A stretch of DNA of 64,000 nt, taken from Globisporangium splendens. Lineage: Eukaryota > Oomycota > Peronosporomycetes > Pythiales > Pythiaceae. A program made the translations under genes and the position numbers. Under the pieces are notes generated by a model. That model was not told where the DNA came from, did not search any database, and saw nothing but the letters and a program-made list of their open reading frames with translations. Within the stretch, counting starts at the first letter, position 1; each line of letters opens with the position of its first letter. Shown here piece after piece: positions 1 through 9,416 of this stretch. The stretch is from positions 558,001 through 622,000 of the forward strand of contig VFIW01000003.1 in the NCBI GenBank assembly GCA_006386115.1, written 5' to 3'.

Positions 1-53
1 CATTGCCGCCGTGTCTGCGTGTGTGTCTCCGTACGTGCGTCTCTCGTTTCTCT

Positions 54-2655
54 ATGCGCGCGCTGACGGATTTCGTGTTGCGCGAGCTGCTGGCGCTTCT
101 CTCGGATGCGCCGCCCGTGGACGCGTACGCGAGCGAAGAAAGCGAGTCGCAGTCCCAATCCCAATCGCAGAGCCAATCGCAGTCGCAGCAAAACCACGTG
201 AACGCGATCCTGGCGCAGCAGCCGCGCGTGATGATGGTGCGCAACGTCACGGTTGCCGAGCAGATGCTCTCGGTCGTGGACCGCCATTTCGCCATCGACG
301 CGTTTCTCCCGCAGCGAGTTGTGACGGAGCTGGCGACGAACCGCGAACTCGAAGGTGGCCGCAAGACACTTGCAGGCTTGCGCGGGAGCACGATCCGCAT
401 CGACAAGTACCATTTCTCGACGCCTGAGCGCTGCTTCGCGGCAGACAATGTCGTGCGCGCCAAGCGGTCGTTTTCACTTGCGTCGACGGCGAAAGCGTAT
501 GGAAGGGTCTGCCTGTGGGTACGTGCAACGATGCTGGGATCGCAGAGAACTTACATAGAGTGGATGTAACGTGATTTGCTGCTGTTTCTGAAATACGTAG
601 GTGGATGAAGTGACCGTGATTCATGCCAGTGAGCTCGCTGTGAACCCTTGCGCGGATATCAACGAGCATGCGCACATTGCGGAAATGCTCTGTGGACTTA
701 ATGACGACCAACTCCACTCGCGTCTTATGATACGACAGGGATTTCCTCTTACACGAAAAGATCTCAAGAATGCCGTCGCAGAGCAGTTCGATAATGACCA
801 TCCGTTGCTGGACGAAGACTGCAGGATCCCAGAAGACCAGGAAGCCCAGCTGGACGCGCAGGAAGACTGGGGCGTGCCACATACTGACAAGCAGACGAGC
901 GATTCCCAGTTGATTGCAGAGAACGGGTCCGAGCCGTGGAGTCAATCGCAGATCTCGCTGGATGTCGAGCTTGAGGCGCTGTCGCAATCGAATACTGGGA
1001 ACCACTTGTCTGCTTCTTCGTCAGGAGCAGCACCACGTCGAGTTGAAGCCACTGAAGCATCCCCAGTCGATGATGATGAAGAAGATAGTGAGGTTGTACC
1101 GAATTCCCAAGCGGGGTTCCATTTCCAGAAGGAGAACATCCAGACTACGTTCGTGCAATGCAGTGATTCCGAGAGCGAATCAGAGAGCAGCGGTACTGAC
1201 GAAGAGCTGCGAGTGTCTAGCCAAGCAGACCCAGCTCATGGTGTTTCGGCAGTCAAGTCCAATGAGGCTGCACCACCGGGAAAGCCATCTGACGACCAAG
1301 ACGTCATCGATCAAGGAAACAAAGCTTCAGCTCACGATGAGGTTCAAATCGTGGATCTCACTGGTGACGGCGCCGAGGGATCGCACTCACAGAGAAAAGA
1401 AGGTTCACTTCATGATGCTGGCAGTGATTCGACGGTGGATCCAGATGAATCACTAACGCAATTGCCTCAAGACAATTCCAATGCGCATCAGCAGTCTCAT
1501 GTGACAGACGCTGGAGCAAGTGGCGGCGTTGGCGATGCCATCGTGCTGGATGAATCGGACGATGACGACGTAGACGACAACGAGCCGTCGACGCAGCTCC
1601 CAGACTCGTTTGATGGGAACCAGGTGTCAATGACGCGTCCTGAGAGTCCAAACACGCAGTCGCAGGCGGGTATTGAGGTCCACTCGCAGGCTGCATATGG
1701 TCCAGTGGAGCCATGCACTCAGGCTCCAGATTCCTACCCGGATAATCAAGAGAACATAAGTCATCTTGGGTTTACTGGCGAGTCTCAGAGTCAGAGAAAC
1801 GACGACGAGGAGGAATCCTGTCCAGCAGCGATGGACGTCGATGAAATGTGGCACACGCAGCCCACCGATGACACTCACATGTTCGATGACTCACAAGTTG
1901 ACAGCTTTGGTGGTGAAGAAACCGAAGATCGATGTGAGGAGCGACAGCCCGAGGCACGTGGAATCGCCGAAGAAGAGCCGATTGCAGCGCAGGAAGTTGC
2001 AGAAGCTAGCGTTGATTCTGAACCTGCTGAACTAGCAGTCCCTGAGGAAGTATCAAAACCACAGGTCTCAGTGAAAGGCAGTTCACCAATGCGTTGCGCT
2101 TCCGAGTTGTCGTCGAGTGTGTTATCACCTTCTTCGAAAGAATCGCCGAGCCGTACCCCAAAACGTGGTCAAAAGCGTCCTCTAGATGCATCGAATGAGA
2201 ACGCACAGAGAGCTCAAATGTCTCCACAGATCACACAGACTGTGAGCCATTCGGACAAGCGCGCTGCTGACGCGGGACAACGCCAGTCTCGGGGCTTTGC
2301 ACCAGGAAGGAGGGCATTACTAGACGAATCCATCATTCCAGATACACTCGAGTCACCGCCAACGTCACAGCATAAACAGGCAGCTGCCCCTGCAATCCCA
2401 CTCTCCATCCAGCGACGGGCTCAAGAACAGCACATGAATCATGAAAATACCGTCGAGCCAACTGCAGTGAGGGTATCAACCTTGTTGCCCAATAGACTAC
2501 ACAGTGTGACAAGCTCGCGAAAGAGAAGAAGTGTAGCACCATCGTCATCCGAACTCCGCGTCTCGAAGCGCTATATGCATTTGTTCCCACCACTGCATAT
2601 GGAAAGTCTGAAGAAGCTGCTCGTCGAGCAAACGCAAAGAGGGAAAGCCAAGTAA
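54..2655 (+). CDS. Putative TPP1/ACD-like OB-fold protein with SQ/TQ-rich tail
   Basis: Two exons, 54..518 and 601..2655, joined in phase 0 across an 82-bp GT-AG intron, give about 839 residues from the ATG at 54. The first exon has an SQ-repeat tract at roughly residues 28-45. Residues 60-185 read like a compact beta-rich domain whose order (hydrophobic N-terminal helix, VxD-type strand, RVVTEL-like helix start, GGRKTLAGLRGSTIRI, then CLWVDEVTVI followed by an acidic helix) resembles, from memory, the OB fold of the shelterin subunit TPP1/ACD, which recruits telomerase and partners POT1. The remaining 600 residues are low-complexity, acidic and rich in SQ and TQ, the sites used by ATM/ATR kinases, with a basic C-terminal end. 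The TPP1 assignment is an inference from pattern; the gene model and the SQ/TQ richness are seen directly. A further upstream exon outside the window cannot be excluded. Confidence 0.55.
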
Positions 2656-2956
2656 GTTGCATCCGACGACCTTGTAAGAAGGTGGGCGTGAGTTTTGCTT
2701 CTATTAGAAAGCTCCAGCCAATTATGAATTCTGCGCATCGATCCAAGCAAATCAATATGGACAATGTGGAGAGAATCACATGCGAGGACGAAGGAGATGA
2801 ACGACAAAACAACAACAACGACATTCAACAATACGCAGCGGAATGAAAATAACAACATGCAACAACTATCTCTCCTCGAATGAGAACACGGTACTATCAG
2901 TGGACAATATTCAGTCTGCATCTGAACAAGCCAAGACCTCCGGATGGACTCCGACC
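2656..2956. other. Intergenic, convergent 3' ends
   Basis: Short A/C-rich stretch between the 3' ends of two converging genes. I see no further gene or repeat here. Confidence 0.5.
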
Positions 2957-4097
2957 CTAGGCTGTTGACGCCAGATGATACCTCGCTGTCCTCAAGTCGC
3001 GCAGCATCTTGCATTGCGCACGCTGGAACGCAGTCAGTACCGCTGTGTCCAGACACACAAATGCGATTTTCGTGGCGAAATCGCGTTCCAGCATCGTATC
3101 GCGGACTGCGCGCAGTGCGATTTTCGCGGCTCGCTTCACAGGGAAACGCAAGATGCCCGTCGAAATGGACGCGAACGCAGCACACGTCACCACGGGATCG
3201 TTGTGAATGGCTGCGAGCGCATTGCGGTACGTGTCGTAGAGAAGCGCGCTGCTCTTGTTCGGGTGGTACCCCGCATACACGGGACCAATGCAATGCACGA
3301 GCAGGTGGACGCCCGATTCGAAACCGGGGGTGCCCAGCACACTGTCAACGTGACGCACCGACGATGCCTTCTTCTGCGTGCACAGCATCGCATCAAGCTG
3401 CGGCCCTGCACGCTCGTGGACACGGCCCGCGACGCCAACACGAGGATTGCTGTACATGCCCGACGTCGGGAACGCGAGGCAATCGATCTCGTGGCCGGCC
3501 ACGCGGTCAATGACGCCGAGATCTCCCTTGACGACGAAGACGTTCTCTGTCAGGTGGAGCATCTGGCTGCGAACGCTCGTGTACGTTTTGAGGGCACGGC
3601 ATCCAAACCCAGAGATTGTATGGCGCACCGCGATCTCAAGCCGCTTCTGCTGCTTTTGTGGTGACGTATCGTTTGGACCCTTGTCCATGACTTCAACGCC
3701 GCAATGCAGCTTCAACAGCCGGCGCCAGCGCTCGTCGTCCTGGACCACGGAGCAGAGCCACTTGTTGGAGCGCAGCGATCGCGTGTGGATCGAGAAACGC
3801 CAGCAGTTCGTCCCCCAATTCGCTGAATTCAAGCATCAGCGCGCACAACACGTCAGTGGTTTTCGAAGAGCTACGACGTCTGCTGCTCGAGGTCTTGCGC
3901 TCCACTTGCGGAGCCGTGGTGGTTGTCTTGCCGTGCTTGCGGCGTTTGTGGTGACGATGCCGCGTGGTGATCGATGGGGTCATCGCCTGCACTCGTTTCT
4001 GCATGTAATTGGTAGCGTCGTTGGCGTTGAAGTGCTCAACTAGCGGCATCGCGTTCGTTCTTCTTCCTTCCGTCCCATCTCCGTCCCCATCGATCAT
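2957..4097 (-). CDS. F-box plus macro-domain protein, apparently frameshifted
   Basis: On the minus strand an ATG at 4097 opens a basic, Lys/Arg/Ser-rich N-terminus followed by an F-box-like segment (LGDELLAFLDPHAIAAL). The rest of the F-box (SNKWLCSVVQDDERW) and all that follows lie in a different frame that runs to 2957. The switch is needed at about 3768-3771 and equals one extra base. A 22-base GT-AG stretch at the site would also restore frame but is too short for an intron and would remove the conserved Trp-containing part. The C-terminal 200 residues look like a macro domain (ADP-ribose or related nucleotide binding): VVKGDL, a Gly-rich loop, a VHCIGP strand and the ASISTGILRFP loop. 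The family pairing would link an SCF ubiquitin ligase adaptor to ADP-ribose recognition. Either a recent pseudogene or a base-call error; I cannot tell which. Confidence 0.65.
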
Positions 4098-4118
4098 CAA
4101 GCCATTCTTCCCCTTCAA

Positions 4119-4464
4119 CTAAGGCAATAAACTATTTACGATTGTAGCCCTATACTTTTCTTTAAATACTTCTTTTCGGCCAATCCACTCGATCCATTTT
4201 ATCAAATGATCGGTTTTGATGTGTTCTTTTCAGCCAGTCTTTGTTTTCGTAGAGCGTGACGATCTTAATTTAATCCAATCATGGAAAGTTGAAGTGCTGT
4301 TTTCAACCAATCTGAGGATCGTATTGGGATCTTTCCCTGCATGCATGCTCACTCATCAAAAGCGTCAAGGAAGAGTGCCACTCCCATATTCACAGCCGCC
4401 CCCGTGAACTGCGCGCATCGTGCCGCCCAGAGCATCCATCCACCCATTTAGTAGAATTACAGTC
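4119..4464 (+). promoter_or_regulatory. Intergenic promoter region with CCAAT boxes
   Basis: This divergent intergenic stretch upstream of the S28 peptidase contains CCAAT at 4180, 4275 and 4307, and a variant CCAGT near 4234. Three of these sit in a repeated TTTTCRRCCARTC-like context. CCAAT boxes are bound by NF-Y in eukaryotes; their role here is inferred. Confidence 0.4.
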
Positions 4465-6126
4465 ATGCGCAGCACTGGAGCTCGAGCCCTGGTGCTTGCG
4501 GCGGTGTGCGCCATCATCAGCATCAGCTTCAATGGCGCCGCCGCGACGATCACGTTCCCCGCGCACGCAAAGCAGGGCGATCTCTGGAAGAGCATCCAGG
4601 CGCAGGACCAGATGCTCTTCCGGGTGAACACACCCGAGCTGTGGTTCACGCAGCAGATCGACCACTTCGCGTCGTCATCGGCCGTTATTAGCGCCAAGGC
4701 AGGGAACACGACATACCAGCAGCGCTATTACGAGGACAACACTTTCTGGAAGCAGCCGAACGACCCCGTGATCTTGTACATTGGTGGCGAAGGTGCGCTG
4801 GCGAGTGCGCCTGCAGGGTTTGTGCAAGTGCTCGCGCAGCGGTATGGCGCAAAGATCTTGGCGTTGGAGCACCGATTCTATGGGAAAAGTATCCCGAACG
4901 GCAACCTCGAGACCGAGAATTACAAGTACCTGACGGTGCAGCAGGCGCTCGCGGATCTCAAACATTTCAAGGAATCGTACCAGAAGAACAACATTCCAGC
5001 GAATGGCAACAACAAATGGATCGCGATTGGAGGCTCGTACCCTGGTGCTCTCTCGGCGTGGTTCCGCATCGCATACCCGGACACGACGGTGGCGTCCTTG
5101 TCCTCCTCCGGTGTCGTCGACCCCGTGTACGAGTTTTACCAGTTTGACGAGCAAGTCGCGCTCTCGGCGGGCGAGAAATGCGCCAACGTGCTGCGCAAGA
5201 CGACGGCGAGCTTCGAGGACCAGATATCGAACGGCAACGCCACCAAGGTGAAGGGTTTGCTCGGCGCGCAGGACCTCTGCGACGCGGATTTCTTCTACAT
5301 GATCGCTGACTCGGCGGCGATGGCCGTGCAGTACGGTCACAAAAACGTGCTGTGTGACCACATGGTGGACACCTTTGAGAAGAAGCAGTCGCTCACGGAA
5401 CAGTTCGCGAACTTCACGATCCAGATGTACGGCAAAGAGTTTGGCAGCGGCTGCTTCTACGACACGAACTGCTTGGCGAACGACCGCAGCCGATGGGCCG
5501 ACGTGCGCTCGTGGCGATGGCAGAAGTGCTACCAGCTCGCGTATTTCCAGATCGCGCCGAAGAACGACAGCTTGCGCGCCTCGATGGTGAACCTCAACTA
5601 CCACGAGAAGCAGTGCCAAGCGGTCTTTGGCGACGTTGTGAACCCCAAGAAGGGCACCGAAGAGATCACGAAGCTCTACGGCGGCAAGCATCCTCACGGC
5701 CACAGGATTTTCTTCTCGAACGGCGGCGATGATCCGTGGCAACGAGCATCGGTGCTCACATCGATCTCGGACGACGAGCCCGCAAACCTCGCGGTATGCG
5801 ATCTATGTGGCCATTGCGGCGATCTGCGCACACCTGGACCCGACACACCAGCGCCATTGCAGAAGCAGCGCGAGGAGATCCTTGCGTACTTTGACAAGTG
5901 GTTGAGCGAAAGCGAAGCATCGGAGGAGACCGTAGCTGCTGCGACTGCTTTAGCAAGGGAGCAAGAGAGCGACGCGTCTGTGGTCGTGGACCGCAAGACC
6001 GCGACGACACCGTTGGTGCTCGTGCCCATCGTGTTTGCGTTCCTGGCGCTGCTCGTGATCCTGCACGTCGACCTCGTGCGCGACTCGCCCTCCAATTCCG
6101 GCTACGAGCGTCTCAGTGGCGTGTGA
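4465..6126 (+). CDS. Serine carboxypeptidase S28 family (prolyl Xaa peptidase), membrane-anchored
   Basis: Single-exon gene of 553 residues. The ATG at 4465 was preferred over the in-frame ATG at 4420 because it places a clean signal peptide (hydrophobic ALVLAAVCAIISI) at the N-terminus. Family S28 enzymes (lysosomal Pro-X carboxypeptidase, dipeptidyl peptidase II, thymus-specific serine protease) cleave after proline. Visible family marks are WFTQQIDHF near residue 55, the ALEHRFYG segment, the nucleophile motif GGSYPG with Ser191, an NGGDDPW motif with the candidate acid at residues 422-423, and the candidate histidine at 450 in CGHCGD. A hydrophobic segment (LVLVPIVFAFLALLVILHV) close to the C-terminus suggests type I membrane anchoring in the vacuole or at the cell surface, which is unusual for a family that is mostly soluble. 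All catalytic residues are intact. Confidence 0.93.
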   Translation: MRSTGARALVLAAVCAIISISFNGAAATITFPAHAKQGDLWKSIQAQDQMLFRVNTPELWFTQQIDHFASSSAVISAKAGNTTYQQRYYEDNTFWKQPNDPVILYIGGEGALASAPAGFVQVLAQRYGAKILALEHRFYGKSIPNGNLETENYKYLTVQQALADLKHFKESYQKNNIPANGNNKWIAIGGSYPGALSAWFRIAYPDTTVASLSSSGVVDPVYEFYQFDEQVALSAGEKCANVLRKTTASFEDQISNGNATKVKGLLGAQDLCDADFFYMIADSAAMAVQYGHKNVLCDHMVDTFEKKQSLTEQFANFTIQMYGKEFGSGCFYDTNCLANDRSRWADVRSWRWQKCYQLAYFQIAPKNDSLRASMVNLNYHEKQCQAVFGDVVNPKKGTEEITKLYGGKHPHGHRIFFSNGGDDPWQRASVLTSISDDEPANLAVCDLCGHCGDLRTPGPDTPAPLQKQREEILAYFDKWLSESEASEETVAAATALAREQESDASVVVDRKTATTPLVLVPIVFAFLALLVILHVDLVRDSPSNSGYERLSGV

Positions 6127-6313
6127 AAAAGCTGAAATCGCATCCCAAGCGAAGAGCTCAGCATGTAAAGAGAGAAGAAGAAGCGAAAATGGTGGTCATT
6201 TCATTCACTGATGTTGATGTGTGGAGTGTAAATAATGGGATATCAAAACGGCGCTTTCTCTCGGGTACGCACTATGACTGACCGAGTGGATTGCTTGCTT
6301 TTTTGCTCTCTTC

Positions 6314-7597
6314 TCAGGCACGTTGCGGTCGGATCGGCACGGACGCGCGATTCATCTCCTTGTTGGAGATGTACGCGTACGCGATACCACCCACCGTGAC
6401 CACAAAGATGCCGAGCAGCTTCTGAGCCGTGATGACGTCGTGGTTGATCACGATCGAGAGCGTGATCACGAGGATCTGCTTCATGTTGCCGCACACACAG
6501 AGCGTCACGGGCGACGTGACCTTGTTCGCGTAGAAGCTCGTGACGTTGAGCAGGAAGCTCACGACGCCCGTGATGAGGTACCATGTCGAGAGCGCCGGCA
6601 ACTGGTCCCAGTGCTTCATCAGGATCGCCCATTCGCCCGACATGAACATCGCCATGAGGCACCACATCGCCGACAGCGGCGCTTGGTGTAGGATCAGGTC
6701 CACAGGGTGCAGTTTGAGGTCGCCGCTGAGGAACTTGTTCGAGAGCACGACCTTCAGTCCGGCAAAGATGACCGCAGCGATCGTGATCAGCAGACCCAGG
6801 AACGTGCACGATTTGTCGCCCTGGCACGCCAGATAGACGCCGCACGCGACTGGGATCAGGCATAGCTTGCGCTCCCTGGTGTACGTCTTGCCCAAGATCA
6901 TCATGCTCAGACCGACGACGACGCTCGGCACGAGCGCGCGCATCACCTGGTTGAACGTGATGGACACGAGCCCGAGACTCCAGTTGCCCGTGATGATGTT
7001 GCTCACGAAGATGAGCGAAAAGTACACCATGAGCGACTGCTGCCCGGCTTTCAGCGGCTTGCGCTCGATGCCGCGATACGCGTAAATGTACAGCAGCGCG
7101 CCAATCGTGTTGCAGACCATGTGCACGAACGTGAGCTGCATTTACACACACACACACACAAAAGAGAGAGAGAGAGCATTAGGGTCACAGTCAATACACT
7201 GGAAATGAACGCAGCAGCGTACCGTGACGGGCAGCCGAATCGTGTTGAGCGCCTTCTTGTTCCAGAACGTGACGCCGATGTTCTGCACGAACCACATGCT
7301 GAGCCAGAACACGACAGTCTGCGGCGCGACGTAGCTGGTCTTCGCAGCTCCATCCTTCTGGCCCGCATTCTGGTCCACACCATCAACGCGCTTCCCAGAC
7401 GCCTCGCCTTCCTCCAAGAGGCGGCACTTCTCCGACGCCACCGTGTCGTCGTCCATCGCCACCACTGCCTGGTCGCCGCTCGGCTGCTTCTTCATCTTGA
7501 GCGCCGATGCCGTGGCCTTGAGCGTGCTGCCGCCGTCCGCACTGCTGCCCGTAGCGTCGACCTCCATCACCACGTGGCTCGCGCTGCTTTGACCCAT
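6314..7597 (-). CDS. Drug/metabolite transporter superfamily, TPT/nucleotide-sugar transporter type
   Basis: Two exons on the minus strand, 7597..7223 and 7135..6314, in phase 0 across an 87-bp intron, encode about 398 residues. The first 85 residues are hydrophilic and cytosolic-looking; then WLSMWFVQNIGVTFWNKKAL starts the first membrane helix, typical of the triose-phosphate/nucleotide-sugar translocator fold, followed by about nine further hydrophobic helices. Motifs such as SITFNQVMRALVP and GNMKQILVI match the conserved helix 3-4 and helix 8-9 regions of this family, which exchanges sugar phosphates or nucleotide sugars across Golgi, ER or plastid-type membranes. The substrate cannot be read from sequence. 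The donor is GTACGC and the acceptor is preceded by a CA/GA microsatellite that fills most of the intron. Confidence 0.85.
7144..7177. repeat. (CA)n(GA)n microsatellite in intron
   Basis: A compound dinucleotide repeat lies inside the transporter intron, just upstream of its acceptor when read on the minus strand, where it serves as the pyrimidine/TG-rich tract. Confidence 0.85.
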
Positions 7598-9416
7598 GGC
7601 TGACTGTGTATGCGGATGGTTGAGGAATGAATAATGGGAGTCTGGACTGGGAGACAGAATGAGCGCGACGTCGCACGGGTGCACGTATATAGACAGACAG
7701 GCGCTTCTTCCTATAATAAAAGTGCAGCAAGCGCGCGAGCGTATATTTCAGGAGCGATCTCCGCCCGATGCTGCACAATCGCAAATAGCGCGATGGAATA
7801 TGCGCACTTGGTGCTCCATGCAGTTGCAGTGTGGTCTTGTTGACAACAACATAGCATGTTGGACTTGTGCGGCAAAAACGTCCCAGCAAAATCGGCGAAT
7901 TAAAACCCTTTTTCTGACATATGTACCCTCTTACAGCAAGTGTTTATTGCAATTTAGGTAGCAGGTCTACAAACAAACGAAGGTGTAGATGCTCGTAAAA
8001 CCTGTCGATGTAGGGTATATGTTGCGAAAAGGCTGGTTGGATCATTTCTGAAGCGTTGTGGGGTCGCACACTCGTCCGTGCTTCTTCTATCAGTGAGCGA
8101 AAAACCTATCCTCGGATAGAATAATCACCACTCTCTATCCTCAAATGCCCTCAAATGGCAACGAAGCAGCCATGATTTGTACAATGAATTGAGGAGATTG
8201 CTGAAAGAGAGGGGTTCCGATTTATTCTGATTGGCTGAATTGCTGTGGGACTCTTGCAAACAACTGATAAGGCCTGGGTATAAGGACTTCGACTCTACTT
8301 CATGCAATGGGCATGCAGTAAAGTCGCCTGGATTTAGTGGCATGTATGTTCGTTGCGACAGTCAGCGGGATGGGGGATTTGAAATGATGGACACTGATGC
8401 GAGTGGAAAATCCGAGTCGAACAGGAGCTCTGAGGAACTCCAGACGGATCTCCACCTTCTTCGCTTGGCTGCTGCCTGCGGCGAATGCCATGCGAACTCC
8501 ATGTGCCTGCCTCAAAAGCTTCTGAAAGAGAGAGAGATATGCAAACACGCATATCTGAGTGAGCAGGAGAATCTTGTTGCAGGCGCTCTGTTAGTTTCAG
8601 TCGAACGAACGAATGAACGAACGTTGCAGGGTGTTTTCAGCCTAAACTTTACTAAAATTGGGACATGCACTTCTGTTTCAGCCTCCCAAAATGGACCTGT
8701 TGAGGCTCTCAAGCGGGGCGAGCTTCATTGTATTTTCTACAGAGAGAGGCAACGCAGACAGTGGCGACGAGCGCGCGGATGCCTCAGCATGCAACAGCAA
8801 TGTGGAGGGAGCGCAAGTCCGCAGTCGTCGCGCCAAGAACCGTCGTCGTTGTTGGTGTCGAAGCAGGAGCATTCGAAGACCCGAAATGGGTAAATGTTCG
8901 AAACTCGTTGAACGGTTCCTAACGCGTGTCAAATAATACCAGTTCGTATCTTGTGAATAGTTATTTAACGAATGTGTTCTTCTATCTGCTACATTTCAGT
9001 CATCGATGCCGATAAATCACGCTCCCGGTACAAACTTGCGCGCGCTTGTTTCTATTTTCTTTCCCACAGCAAATGTGTCTGCAACAGTACTTCGCGCCTT
9101 CCTGTTTTGGCTTGTGTTCTGAAGGAGAGACAATAGGATTGGGTGGGCCGCCCCCTTTGAATGCGCCAACCACACGCCCGAGTCTTTCCCCGCAAGCGCT
9201 CGCCTCCCTTCGCACCCGCGCGCACACAGAGGCGTTCCGACTGCTGACGTCGAGCGACCGACGCTCGCTTTCATTACCTCCTGCTTGGCGTTTGATCCGC
9301 CGCTTCCGTTGCCTTTTGTCGCCAAGAAACTTCTCGACGCGCAGATCTAATCCGATACAAAGAACAAGGCGCACAGCCAACCAATTATACAAACAAGACA
9401 CCGAGAGAGAGACGTG
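7598..9416. other. Divergent intergenic region
   Basis: Region between two divergently transcribed genes. An open frame at about 8231..8893 (+, 220 codons) has no recognisable domain, no signal peptide and a codon pattern unlike the neighbours, so I do not call it a gene. The 200 bases before 9417 are C-rich on the plus strand and probably hold the kinase promoter and leader. Confidence 0.4.

Noticed and set aside
2975..3664. Plus-strand genes opposite the macro-domain gene
   Set aside because: They are shadows of the minus-strand coding region and have no recognisable content.
3746..3767. 22-base GT-AG intron repairing the F-box/macro frame
   Set aside because: Far below the size of other introns in the window (about 75-130 bp) and would delete the conserved part of the F-box.
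8231..8893. 220-codon plus-strand open frame
   Set aside because: No domain, signal or helix pattern, repeat-derived stretches, and composition unlike the real genes on either side.
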